DNA from: JAEULH01 sp963805915
GTDB taxonomy: Bacteria; Pseudomonadota; Alphaproteobacteria; Rhodospirillales; Defluviicoccaceae
DNA length: 64,000 nt
Assembly: GCA_963805915.1 (NCBI GenBank)
Contig: CAWDWD010000023.1
Span: 1-64,000, forward strand
Direction of reading: 5' to 3'
Positions 56,265-64,000 of this stretch are shown piece after piece. Each line of letters opens with the position of its first letter. Positions within the stretch are counted from its first letter, which is position 1. The translations under genes were made by a program, and so were the position numbers. The notes under the pieces were generated by a model that was not told the origin of the DNA, did no database searches, and saw only the letters and a list, made by a program, of their open reading frames with translations.

Positions 56265-57311
56265 TCATTTGACGCCGGCGAAGTCCGGCAAGTCCGGCGT
56301 GTTGAGCAGCGCGCTCACCGCCGCCTCGTCGATCCCCCGCTCGGCGATGACCACGAGCTCGCTGGTGCGCGCCTCGCCGCGCCGCCACGGCCGGTCGTAG
56401 TAACGCTCGACCCGCGCGCCGACCGCCTGGATGACGTGGCGCATCGGCTTGCCGGGCACGTCGACGAAGCCCTTGACGCGCAGCACGTCGTGGGCCGCGG
56501 CGGCGGCGCGGATCCGCTCTTCCAGCCCGGCCGGATCGGCGATCGGCCCCAGTGCCGTGATGAAGCTGACGAAATCGTCGTGATCGTGGTCGTCGGGGCC
56601 GTCGTGATGCGAGGGCCGGGCGTCGATGTCGCTTTCGGCGGCCGCGGCAAGGCCGAGCACGATCAGCGGATCGACCGCGCCGTGCAGGCTTTGGACCACC
56701 TTGACGCCGGGGCGCAGCGCCGCCTCGATCCCCGTCCTGACGGTTCGCAGGGCGTCTTCGTCGAGGCCGTCGATCTTGTTGAGCACGACCATGTCGGCGC
56801 AGGCGAGCTGGTCTTCGTAGAGCTCCTCCAGGGGCGCGTCGTGGTCGATCGCCGGATCCAGCCCGGCAGACCCGGCGCCAGACCCGGCGGCGAACCGCCC
56901 GGCCGCCACCGCCGGCGCATCGATGACCGCGACGACACCGTCTACCGTGACCCGCGCGCGCACCTCCGGCCAGGTGAACGCCTTGACCAGCGGCTTCGGC
57001 AGGGCGAGCCCCGAGGTTTCGATGACGATGTGCGCCGGCGGGTCGGCGCGTTCGAGCAGGCGCTCCATCGTCGGCAGGAACTCGTCGGCGACGGTGCAGC
57101 AGATGCAGCCGTTGGCGAGTTCGATCACATCGTCGCCGGCGCAGCCCTCGATGCCGCAGCCGAGCAGCAGTTCGCGGTCGATGCCGAGATCGCCGAACTC
57201 GTTGATGATCAGCGCCAGGCGTTGGCCGCGGGCGTTGGCGATCAGATGCCGGATCAGGGTGGTCTTGCCCGAACCGAGAAAGCCCGTCACCACGGTCGCC
57301 GGGATTTTCAT
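56265..57311 (-). CDS. cobW: CobW GTPase (COG0523 metal chaperone)
   Basis: A 348-residue G3E GTPase with Walker A GFLGSGKTTLIRHLI, ELANGCICCTVADEFLPTM (the CxCC metal-binding motif), NKIDGL, and a His/Asp-rich loop (SHHDGPDDHDHDDF) before the C-terminal domain. It delivers cobalt or another metal to CobN or to the cell. ATG 57311 overlaps the cobU stop by ATGA. It lies directly upstream of cobN. Confidence 0.94.
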   Translation of the reverse strand: MKIPATVVTGFLGSGKTTLIRHLIANARGQRLALIINEFGDLGIDRELLLGCGIEGCAGDDVIELANGCICCTVADEFLPTMERLLERADPPAHIVIETSGLALPKPLVKAFTWPEVRARVTVDGVVAVIDAPAVAAGRFAAGSGAGSAGLDPAIDHDAPLEELYEDQLACADMVVLNKIDGLDEDALRTVRTGIEAALRPGVKVVQSLHGAVDPLIVLGLAAAAESDIDARPSHHDGPDDHDHDDFVSFITALGPIADPAGLEERIRAAAAAHDVLRVKGFVDVPGKPMRHVIQAVGARVERYYDRPWRRGEARTSELVVIAERGIDEAAVSALLNTPDLPDFAGVK

Positions 57312-57850
57312 TGCGTGGAATCCTTTATCGTCATTGGGAGGCCGGCTACGACAAACACCACCCGCTGGGCAATGCGCGCCACCTCCTGGTTGAGCCGTCC
57401 GGCCTCGTCGCGGAATGCGCGGCCGAGCGGCGTCGGCGGAACAACGCCCAAGCCCACTTCGTTGGCGACCAGCACGACCGGACCCGCCGCCCGGTCCAGG
57501 GCCGCGCTCAGCTTTTCGCTCTCGGCCTCGACATCGAACTCCGCGGCCATGATGTTGCTCAGCCACAGGGTCAGGCAGTCGACCAGCACCGCGCGGCCGG
57601 GGACGAAGTTGGCATCGAGCGCGCGCGCAAGGTCGAGCGGCTCCTCGACGGTCGTCCAGCGTGGGCCGCGCCGGGCGCGGTGGTGGCGGACGCGCTCGGC
57701 CATCTCGTGATCGCGCGCTTCCGCGGTGGCGACGTAAATTCCGCCGCCGGTGGCCTCGACCAGCCCTTCGGCATAAGCGCTCTTGCCGGAACGCGCGCCG
57801 CCGAGCACCAAGGTCACTGCTGGCAAGGGTGATGCCGTACCACGGATCAC
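57308..57850 (-). CDS. cobU: adenosylcobinamide kinase / guanylyltransferase
   Basis: A 180-residue bifunctional enzyme (called CobP in Pseudomonas nomenclature) that phosphorylates cobinamide and transfers GMP. It starts at ATG 57850 with VTLVLGGARSGKSAYAE (P-loop), then YVATAEARDHEM, VDCLTLWLSN and ANEVGLGVVP. It is the first gene after the cobalamin riboswitch. Confidence 0.95.
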   Translation of the reverse strand: MIRGTASPLPAVTLVLGGARSGKSAYAEGLVEATGGGIYVATAEARDHEMAERVRHHRARRGPRWTTVEEPLDLARALDANFVPGRAVLVDCLTLWLSNIMAAEFDVEAESEKLSAALDRAAGPVVLVANEVGLGVVPPTPLGRAFRDEAGRLNQEVARIAQRVVFVVAGLPMTIKDSTQ

Positions 57851-57885
57851 GCCGGTCTCCTCCGCCCGAGGAACGTTGACGTTGC

Positions 57886-58084
57886 GGTGCCGGAGAGGTC
57901 TCCTGGCTCGGGATCGTCAGCGGCGGCGCCTTCCCGAGCGCCGATCAGCATCGCCGATCAGCGCCAGTGGCTTCCCGGCGCTTCAAGCGCCGATGGATTA
58001 TGCCGCGGCCTCGCCCTTCACAGTTGCGGGGGCAGCGCCGGACTTGCGGCCACGACCGCGCACCGGCTTCCCTGTCCCGACACC
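57886..58084 (-). promoter_or_regulatory. cobalamin riboswitch
   Basis: On the minus strand, the conserved blocks follow in order: GGTGTC, AGGGAAGCCGGTG, CCGCAACTGTGA, AAGCCACTGG, GGGAAGGC, ATCCCGAGCCAGGAGACC and the closing GGCACC. This is the B12-box aptamer that binds adenosylcobalamin and represses the downstream operon (cobU first) when cobalamin is plentiful. It begins 26 bases after the cobC stop, so it is also an intergenic regulator. Confidence 0.95.
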
Positions 58085-58109
58085 GGGGCCGACCGTAGCA
58101 CGGAGAAGT

Positions 58110-58760
58110 TCAAGGAATCCAGCGACTCGGCATATTGACGCCGCCGACCATCCATACGCCGCCGCGCGCGCGCAAGAGGCCGTCGGCGAGGTGACTGAGC
58201 CGGGTCAGCGAGAGATTGTCGATGACGACGGCCATCGCCGTTTCCGGCGCCAGCCCGAGCGCGTGCGCGATCGCGGCGCGGATGGTGCCGCCGTGGCCGA
58301 CGCAGACGATGTCGCGGCCGGCGTGGCGCGCGCCCAGGGCCTCAATGGCCGCGGCGGCACGGTCCATCAGGGCGACGTAGCTCTCGCCGTCGGGTGGCGC
58401 GAGGCGCGTCGGGCTTTCCCAGAAGGCGGCGTACGCCAACGGATCGAGGGCCTCCATCTCGGCCCAGCTCAGGCCTTCCCAGCGGCCGAAGCTCTGCTCG
58501 GCGAGATGGGGTTCGACCACGGGTTCGGGCAGCACGGCGCCGGCGGCTTTGAGCCCGTCGTAGGTCTGGCGGGTCCGCCGCAGGGGACTGACGACGCCGA
58601 CGGCCTCGCCCGGCAGGACCGCCGCCAGCGCCCGCAGCGCGGGTGTATCGGCGATGTCGCAATCGAGGTCGCGCTGACCGTAGATGCGCGTGCCGGCGCC
58701 GGGCACCGGGGCGTGACGGATCCACCACCAGTGGGTTGCGCGGGACGTCGGGCGGCTCAC
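58110..58760 (-). CDS. cobC: alpha-ribazole phosphatase-like histidine phosphatase
   Basis: A 216-residue phosphoglycerate-mutase-fold phosphatase. The GTG at 58760 overlaps the cobS stop (GTGA). Near the start WWIRHAPVPG contains the catalytic RHA; VSPLRRTRQTYD, EQSFGRWEGLSW and VCVGHGGTIRAAIAHAL (second His) follow. CobC dephosphorylates alpha-ribazole phosphate or the nucleotide-loop intermediate. Context next to cobS supports this over a general phosphatase. Confidence 0.85.
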   Translation of the reverse strand: MSRPTSRATHWWWIRHAPVPGAGTRIYGQRDLDCDIADTPALRALAAVLPGEAVGVVSPLRRTRQTYDGLKAAGAVLPEPVVEPHLAEQSFGRWEGLSWAEMEALDPLAYAAFWESPTRLAPPDGESYVALMDRAAAAIEALGARHAGRDIVCVGHGGTIRAAIAHALGLAPETAMAVVIDNLSLTRLSHLADGLLRARGGVWMVGGVNMPSRWIP

Positions 58761-59521
58761 GGAATAGCCATCGCCGCGGCGACGGCGAGCACGGCGATGT
58801 CGGCGATCTGCTGGCAGGCGCCGAGGACGTCGCCGGTTTGGCCGCCGAGGGTCCGTTTGCCGACCAGCGCAATGCCCGCCGCGGCAAGGCCCGCGCAGAA
58901 AGCCGCGAGCAGCGTTGTCATCAGCCCAAGGCAAATCCACCCGATCGCGCCGGCGAGGGCGACCGCCAGCGCGATGTCGTTGCGGCCAGGCACGCCGGCC
59001 GACGCCGCCAGCCCGGAGGCCCGCGCCGGCGCGACCAGGCCCATGATCGCCGGCAGAACCGCGCGCGAGATCGCGCCGGCCGCGACCAGCGCCGCGCCGG
59101 CCGAACCGGCGCCATGAATCGCAAGACCGGCGAGGAGCGCCGCGCGCAACCCGACGCTGAAAATCAACGCCAGCGCGCCGAAGGTGCCGATCCGGCTGTC
59201 GCGCATGATCCGCAGGCGGGCTTCGCGGTCCCGGCCGCCGCCGATGCCGTCGCAGAAGTCGGCGAGCCCGTCCTCGTGCAGCGCGCCGCTGAGCGCGACG
59301 ATGGCCGCGAGCGCGGCGAGAGCACAGGCCAGAGGCGGCAGGCCGAAGTACGTGGAGAGGATCAGAACGAGCGCGCCGACACCACCGATCGCGGCGCCGA
59401 TGACGGGAAAGACGCCGGTCGCGGCGGCGAGGAACCGCTCGCCGCGCGTTCCATTGGCGGCGATCGGCAGGCGGGTCAGGAACCCGGCCGCGATCAGCAA
59501 TCGGTTGGTCAGGGTGGTCAC
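58757..59521 (-). CDS. cobS: adenosylcobinamide-GDP ribazoletransferase
   Basis: A 254-residue polytopic membrane enzyme (CobV in Pseudomonas naming) joining adenosylcobinamide-GDP with alpha-ribazole. The signature DGLADFCDGIGGGRDREARLRIMRDSRIGTFG is clear, surrounded by about six hydrophobic spans. It is first in the cobS-cobC pair. Confidence 0.95.
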   Translation of the reverse strand: MTTLTNRLLIAAGFLTRLPIAANGTRGERFLAAATGVFPVIGAAIGGVGALVLILSTYFGLPPLACALAALAAIVALSGALHEDGLADFCDGIGGGRDREARLRIMRDSRIGTFGALALIFSVGLRAALLAGLAIHGAGSAGAALVAAGAISRAVLPAIMGLVAPARASGLAASAGVPGRNDIALAVALAGAIGWICLGLMTTLLAAFCAGLAAAGIALVGKRTLGGQTGDVLGACQQIADIAVLAVAAAMAIP

Positions 59522-59626
59522 CTGTTGGTCACCTCTTGGTCACCGCGGGCCATGTGCCTTTTTTCCGAGGCGCGCGCGGCCGCAATGGCTTATACGCGAG
59601 CACGCCGAGCTCACCAAGGATCGACC

Positions 59627-60628
59627 ATGCCATCGACGTTCAAGGATATCCGCTTGCTGCTTGCCGCCGCGCCTGAGCCCGATCGCGCGGCGGCAGCGGC
59701 GGTGGCGGCGCGCGAACTCCAGTTGACGAAACCGCCAGGATCGCTCGGCAGGCTGGAGTCGCTGGCGGCGTGGTTGGCGACGTGGCAGGGCGGGCCGCCC
59801 CAAGCCGAATTGATCCGGGCCTGCGTCTTTGCCGGCAATCACGGCGTCGCCGCGCGCGGGGTCTCGGCCTTCCCCGCCGAGGTGACCGCCCAGATGGTCG
59901 CCAATTTCGAAAACGGCGGCGCCGCGATCAACCAGCTCTGCCGCGCCGTCGGCGTCGAACTGAGCGTTCACCCCCTCGATCTCGCCCATCCGACGGCGGA
60001 TTTCACCGCCGCGCCGGCGATGGACGAGGCCGAGTTCATCGCCGCCTTCAATGTCGGCCAGGCCGCCGGGGCCGAACCGGCCGATCTCCTTTGTCTGGGC
60101 GAGATGGGCATCGGCAATACCACGGCCGCCGCCGCGCTCTGCCTCGGCCTGTTCGGCGGCGCCGCCACCGATTGGACCGGCCCCGGCACCGGCGTTGACG
60201 GCGCGGCGCTCGATCACAAGGCCTCGGTCGTCGCGGCGGCCGCCGCGTTTCACCGCGATGCCGCCGACCCGCTCGACCTGCTCCGGCGTCTGGGGGGGCG
60301 GGAATTCGTCGCCGTCGCCGGCGCGGTCGTCGCCGCGCGGCGCGCCCGCGTCCCGGTGGTGCTCGACGGCTTCGTTTGTACCGCCGCCGCCGCGGCGCTG
60401 GAGGTGGCCCGCCCCGGCGCGCTCGATCATTGCCTCGTTGGCCACGTCTCGACCGAGCCCGGCCATCGCCGGCTGCTGGAACGCTTAGGCAAGCAACCGC
60501 TGCTCGACCTCGACATGCGCCTCGGCGAGGCCTCCGGCGCGGTGCTCGCGGCCGCGGTCGTCAAGGCGGCGGCCGCCTGCCACCGCGGAATGGCGACGTT
60601 CGCCGAAGCGGGCGTTGCCTCGGCCTAA
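59627..60628 (+). CDS. cobT: nicotinate-nucleotide-dimethylbenzimidazole phosphoribosyltransferase
   Basis: A 333-residue enzyme (CobU in Pseudomonas naming) that activates the lower ligand dimethylbenzimidazole. ATG 59627 gives MPSTFKDIRLLLAAA. It has KPPGSLGRLESLAAWLA, VFAGNHGVAARGVSAFP, LGEMGIGNTTAAAALCLGL and the catalytic Glu region DLDMRLGEASGA near the end. It is divergent from cobS, so the promoter of both lies at 59,522-59,626. Confidence 0.96.
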   Translation: MPSTFKDIRLLLAAAPEPDRAAAAAVAARELQLTKPPGSLGRLESLAAWLATWQGGPPQAELIRACVFAGNHGVAARGVSAFPAEVTAQMVANFENGGAAINQLCRAVGVELSVHPLDLAHPTADFTAAPAMDEAEFIAAFNVGQAAGAEPADLLCLGEMGIGNTTAAAALCLGLFGGAATDWTGPGTGVDGAALDHKASVVAAAAAFHRDAADPLDLLRRLGGREFVAVAGAVVAARRARVPVVLDGFVCTAAAAALEVARPGALDHCLVGHVSTEPGHRRLLERLGKQPLLDLDMRLGEASGAVLAAAVVKAAAACHRGMATFAEAGVASA

Positions 60629-60667
60629 CCTCTTGTCCCGCGCGCGGGTCATTTCCATACTTCGGGT

Positions 60668-62143
60668 ATGAGACGCAGCCTCGTAAATGCTTTGGTTCTG
60701 TTTTTGCTGGCGCCCATCGTCGGGTGCGCGCTCAACCCGGCCACCGGCGAGCGCAGCTTCACCGGCTTTATGTCGCCCGAGGCCGAGAAGGAGGTCGGCG
60801 CCGAACAGCATCCGGCGCTGGTCCGCCAGTTCGGCGGCGAGTACACCGACCCCCGCCTCGATCGCTACGTGAGCAAGGTCGGCGCGTCGCTGGCGGCGCA
60901 GACCGAAATGCCCGACTTGAACTTCACCTTCACCGTGCTCGACGACGAACTGATCAACGCCTTCGCGTTGCCAGGCGGCTACGTCCACGTCACCCGAGGA
61001 CTTCTCGCCCTGGCCGAGAACGAGGCCGAGATGGCCAGCGTGCTTGGCCACGAGATCGGCCACGTCACCGCGCGGCACGCCGCCCAGCGCTACAGCCAGT
61101 CGATGGCCGCGAACATCGGTGTCGGCGTCCTCGGCGTCCTCGGCGCGGTCGCCGGACTGCCCGCCGGCACCGCCGATATCGCCGGCTTCGGCGCGCAGGC
61201 GTACCTGCAAAGCTACTCGCGCGATCAGGAGCTCGAGGCCGACAAGCTCGGCATCCGCTACATGACGCGGACCGGTTACGACCCGGCGGCGATGGCGACC
61301 TTCTTCCGCAAGCTCGATGCCTATACCCAGCTTCAGGCGGCGCTGGTCGGCGATCCCGGTTCGGGCGAGCGGTTCGACATCATGGCCTCGCACCCGCGCA
61401 CCGCCGATCGCGTCACCCAAGCGGTCAAGCTCGCCCAGGCCCAGCACGTCGCCAACGGCCGAGTCGACCGCGACCGCTACCTCGCCGCGATCGACGGCCT
61501 GCTCTACGGCGACTCACCGCAACAGGGCGTACGCCGTGGGCGGATTTTCGCCCATCCGGGCCTGCGCATCGCCTTCGAGGTGCCGCCCGGCTTCGTCATG
61601 TTCAACAGCGACAAGCAGCTTACCGCTCGTGGCCCCGAGGGCTCGCTGATCGTCTTCGACTCGCCCGGCGGCATGAACTCCGCCGCGGCGCAAAGCATGA
61701 CGCAGTACGTCGCCCGGTTCGGTGGCGGCAAGATTCAGTTCGACGACGTCCAGCCGCTCACGATAAACGGGATGGAGGCGGCGACCGGTACGGCCAGGGT
61801 CAACACCCGCGGCGGGCCGATGGACATTCGTATGGTCGCGATCCGCGAGTTGGCCGAGCGCATCTACCGCTTCGTCTTCCTGACCCCGCCGGCGCTGAGC
61901 TCGCGCCTGAGCGAGGAGCTGGAACGGACCACCTACAGTTTCCATCGCCTGTCGGCGGACGAGGCGGCGGCGATCAAGCCGTTGCGGATCGGGATTGTCA
62001 AGGTCGCCTCGGGCGACACCCCGGCCTCGCTCGCCCGGCGCATGGCCACCGCGCTGCCGCTCGAAACCTTCCAGGTCATCAACGGCCTGAACGCGGGCGA
62101 CCGCCTCACCCCCGGACAAGAGGTCAAGATCATCGCCCAGTAG
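60668..62143 (+). CDS. M48-family metalloprotease lipoprotein with LysM-like C-terminus
   Basis: A 491-residue exported protease. MRRSLVNALVLFLLAPIVGC is a lipoprotein signal. The zinc motif HEIGHVTARH is near residue 126 with the third ligand in the later EADKLGIRYM. The middle part is unassigned; the last 50 residues (VASGDTPASLARRMATALPLETFQVINGLNAGDRLTPGQEVKII) look like a LysM repeat that binds cell-wall glycan. It resembles BepA/LoiP-type outer-membrane quality-control proteases. Intact. Confidence 0.9.
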   Translation: MRRSLVNALVLFLLAPIVGCALNPATGERSFTGFMSPEAEKEVGAEQHPALVRQFGGEYTDPRLDRYVSKVGASLAAQTEMPDLNFTFTVLDDELINAFALPGGYVHVTRGLLALAENEAEMASVLGHEIGHVTARHAAQRYSQSMAANIGVGVLGVLGAVAGLPAGTADIAGFGAQAYLQSYSRDQELEADKLGIRYMTRTGYDPAAMATFFRKLDAYTQLQAALVGDPGSGERFDIMASHPRTADRVTQAVKLAQAQHVANGRVDRDRYLAAIDGLLYGDSPQQGVRRGRIFAHPGLRIAFEVPPGFVMFNSDKQLTARGPEGSLIVFDSPGGMNSAAAQSMTQYVARFGGGKIQFDDVQPLTINGMEAATGTARVNTRGGPMDIRMVAIRELAERIYRFVFLTPPALSSRLSEELERTTYSFHRLSADEAAAIKPLRIGIVKVASGDTPASLARRMATALPLETFQVINGLNAGDRLTPGQEVKIIAQ

Positions 62144-62213
62144 GCCTTGGCGCGGGGCGGCATATATATGCACTGCCTGTATGGTATGGTTGCGGCGTGC
62201 AAATGGGAAGGCC

Positions 62214-62519
62214 ATGAACGAGACGCTTACGAAGACGCATTTGGGCGAACGGCTTGAAGACGATCGCACCGACTGGAAGCGGGTTGACGCGCTGAGCGAC
62301 GCGGACTTGGCGCACGCCATTCTGGACGATCCTGACGCCTTCGAGCCGGGAGCGGATTGGATCGCGAAAGCCGCGCTGCCCCAGCCCGCGAGGGCCAAGG
62401 AGCGCATCACCATGCGCCTCGACGCCGACATGCTGGAGTGGTTCCGCTGGCGAGGCTACCAGACCCGCATGAACGCCGTGCTCCGCGCCTATTTCGCGGC
62501 CAACACGCGAGGCCGCTAA
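62214..62519 (+). CDS. BrnA-type antitoxin without a partner toxin
   Basis: The ATG at 62214 gives about 101 residues starting MNETLTKTHLGERLEDD. The last half has the BrnA signature ERITMRLDADMLEWFRWRGYQTRMNAVLRAYF, a ribbon-helix-helix-type DNA-binding domain. BrnT, the RNase toxin, normally precedes brnA; only 70 bases lie between the protease gene and this ATG, so no brnT fits. It may be a solitary regulator or a remnant. Confidence 0.75.
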   Translation: MNETLTKTHLGERLEDDRTDWKRVDALSDADLAHAILDDPDAFEPGADWIAKAALPQPARAKERITMRLDADMLEWFRWRGYQTRMNAVLRAYFAANTRGR

Positions 62520-62681
62520 GCGCCCAGTCCCGGGCAACCGGTCCGGCCCAAAGGGTTTGACAGCGGGAGCGCGCGCCTTACCCTGCCCGCGCGCCCGAGG
62601 GGCGGCGACAAGAACCAACAAGACGGGGAAGAACCCGGCGAATGTGCGGTAGCCCCAGGCGAGCCCCAGGTTGCCCGCAGG

Positions 62682-63185
62682 TCAGCCGCCTTGCGTCTCG
62701 CCGGCCAGAAGCGCGCGTAGAAAATCGAACGCGTCGGCGGCGATGCCGGGCGCGGTGCTTTCGCGTGGGCCGGCGACGTTGAGGACGCGGACCTGGTGAG
62801 CAATGAGCCACTGGCGCGCGGCGGCGAGCGCGGCGTTGGTCTCGGCGTCGAGGTCGATGACCAGACAAGGCCGGCCGGCGCCTCTTGCGAAGCTCGCCGT
62901 CAAGGCCGTTCCGCCCGCGGGCGCGCCTCGGCTCACGATCAAGGTCGCGTCGGAGTCGCGGACATTGAGACGGGTGCGTTGAGGATATTTCCAACTCGCC
63001 GTTTCGCGCATCGGATAGCGGGCGGGTACGCGGCCGTCCTCGGCGCGGCGCCCGCGCGGCACCCAGCCGCCGCATGGCAGGCCGATCTCGCGAGCGGCAT
63101 CGAGCGCCGCCCGATCGACCCCGGTCTGCCCGCCGGACACGATCTTGATCACGGGGCTCTTGATCACGGGGCGGCCGCCGATCAC
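62682..63185 (-). CDS. putative molybdenum-carrier/SLOG-like nucleotide-binding protein
   Basis: A 167-residue protein starting MIGGRPVIKSPVIKIVSGGQTGVDRAALDAA. IVSGGQTGVDRAALD is the family hallmark, followed by CGGWVPRGRRAEDGRVPARYP, DATLIVSRGAPAGGT and CLVIDLD. This matches proteins described as putative molybdenum carriers within the SLOG/YpsA-like superfamily, which bind a nucleotide-type ligand. Function unproven. Confidence 0.8.
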   Translation of the reverse strand: MIGGRPVIKSPVIKIVSGGQTGVDRAALDAAREIGLPCGGWVPRGRRAEDGRVPARYPMRETASWKYPQRTRLNVRDSDATLIVSRGAPAGGTALTASFARGAGRPCLVIDLDAETNAALAAARQWLIAHQVRVLNVAGPRESTAPGIAADAFDFLRALLAGETQGG

Positions 63186-63228
63186 GCCGGACCGGGGGTC
63201 GCGGGTCCGCTCGGCGCGGCGGCGGCCA

Positions 63229-64000
63229 CTACGCCTCGATCTGGTCGATCAGGGTCCCGGACGCATCGAGGCAGGCGGCGAGGAGCGGTCCGCCGAAGCC
63301 GCATCCGCCATCGATCGAGGTCGTGAACGTCTTAACGACGATGCCGCGACGCTCCGGATCCGTGCCGCGAACGATACGTTGGAACCCGGAGTAGGGCTGT
63401 TCGATGGCCTCGAAGCCGCGGGTGCCCCACCAGAACGCGTCGCGCTGTTCGACCAGCGGCAGCGCCGGGTTGAGCCCCGCGTTAACGAACATCATCATGC
63501 CGTCGGCGGTGCAGCCGACGCGGCGCAGCGTGCTCATCAGCCGCTCATGGCCGTCGTGGTCGCGGATCTTCGCCCGCAGCCGGTTTGTCCATTGCGAGAG
63601 GGCGTGGGCGCCCATGGCCGCCGCCGAACGCGCTTCGGTCAGGCCGCCGCCATAGGCCGCGAGCGACGCGCCAACGCCCCGGGCGAGCATCCATTCCAGA
63701 ACATCCTTGGGATTGGGCGCGAGATGGAGTTGCAGCATCTTGTGCCACATCTCCTCCTGGCTGCCGCGCAAATGGGCGATCGCTCCACTTTCGTCGACAT
63801 CAATCTGGGCCGCCATCAGCCTTCGGCGAAACAACAGCAGCTCGTCGATGGTCGCGCCGACATCCTCGCCGCGGCCGAGGATATTGCCGAGATAGACGAT
63901 ATTGTCGCGCGGCCCGATGCGTCGGCCGAGTTCCGCGTGAAGAGCCGCGAGCCGGCCGGCCTCGCCGTGAATCGACGCGACCGCCCAGTTCCGCCGCCCA
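63229..64000 (-). CDS. metallophosphatase-like protein, partial, with altered metal motifs
   Basis: The gene enters from the right edge. The first visible residues are RRNWAVASIHGEAGRLAALHAELGRRIG then NIVYLGNILGRGEDVG. Serine/threonine phosphatases have D-x-H-G and G-D-x-x-x-R-G at these places; here the first Asp is Ser and the second is Asn (SIHGE, GNILGRG), so metal binding is likely lost or altered. Later parts (SQEEMWHKMLQLHL, NAGLNPALPLVEQRDAFWWG, GGCGFGGPLLAACLD) match the C-terminal region of such phosphatases. About 257 codons are seen; the true start is outside. Confidence 0.7.
   Translation of the reverse strand, partial: GRRNWAVASIHGEAGRLAALHAELGRRIGPRDNIVYLGNILGRGEDVGATIDELLLFRRRLMAAQIDVDESGAIAHLRGSQEEMWHKMLQLHLAPNPKDVLEWMLARGVGASLAAYGGGLTEARSAAAMGAHALSQWTNRLRAKIRDHDGHERLMSTLRRVGCTADGMMMFVNAGLNPALPLVEQRDAFWWGTRGFEAIEQPYSGFQRIVRGTDPERRGIVVKTFTTSIDGGCGFGGPLLAACLDASGTLIDQIEA

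Noticed and set aside
58643..60628. 661-codon frame ending in cobT
   Set aside because: Only the part from 59627 matches CobT; the upstream part is antisense to cobS and cobC.

Overview
The window is high-GC bacterial DNA. The gene content (trigger factor-clpP-clpX-lon block, aerobic-type CobN cobaltochelatase, homospermidine synthase with type III ornithine decarboxylases, malonyl-CoA decarboxylase) points to an alphaproteobacterium, probably Rhodospirillales-like. That placement is inference from family resemblance; no database search was possible. The layout is a stable chromosomal backbone carrying two accessory blocks.

Block 1 (1 to about 12,374) ends exactly at the 3' end of a tRNA-Arg(ACG) gene and looks like one end of an integrated conjugative or plasmid-derived element. 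It holds two VirD4/TraD-like coupling ATPase genes, a replication-relaxation family protein, a CHC2/Toprim primase, an orphan DNA methyltransferase, several toxin-antitoxin modules (one in an unusual HicB-HicA-HicB order), and a plasmid-type replication origin. The origin has four 17-bp palindromes, three of them 22 bp apart, a perfect DnaA box and an AT-rich stretch. Beside it lie a winged-helix protein and a helix-turn-helix/coiled-coil protein whose own coding sequence carries repeated GGTTCGAACC palindromes. No integrase is visible; it may lie left of the window. Many genes here are frameshifted.

Backbone A (12.5-43.8 kb): dadA (frameshifted), nnr, malonyl-CoA decarboxylase, tRNA-Leu(TAG), tig with a long His-Asp insertion, clpP, clpX, lon, a glycosyltransferase, a PQQ-type sugar dehydrogenase lipoprotein, a polyamine operon (two ornithine decarboxylase-like genes around a frameshifted homospermidine synthase), a gamma-carbonic anhydrase, a Pat-type ADP-forming acyl-CoA synthetase/acetyltransferase, ldh, msrA, tspO, an alpha/beta-hydrolase lipoprotein, a PAP2 phosphatase, a TerB-like protein, katE and cobD.

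Block 2 (about 43.9-49.5 kb) separates cobD from the rest of the cobalamin locus and lies against a glutathione S-transferase gene cut after 15 codons. It is almost entirely one very large, repeatedly frameshifted gene: an N-terminal nuclease-like domain, a STAND-type P-loop NTPase and a long C-terminal region, the architecture of Avs-like antiphage proteins. A GGTCA-N4-GACCTAT motif occurs at both ends of the block.

Backbone B (49.5-64 kb) is the late cobalamin pathway: a cobalamin riboswitch drives cobU-cobW-cobN-cobO-(SYLF lipoprotein)-cobQ on the minus strand, with cobS-cobC upstream and cobT divergent. Then come an M48 peptidase lipoprotein, a BrnA antitoxin without its toxin, a putative molybdenum-carrier/SLOG-like protein, and a partial metallophosphatase-like protein whose metal-binding motifs look degenerate. 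Single-base frameshifts are concentrated in the two accessory blocks, so genuine decay and local sequence error both need to be considered when reading them.
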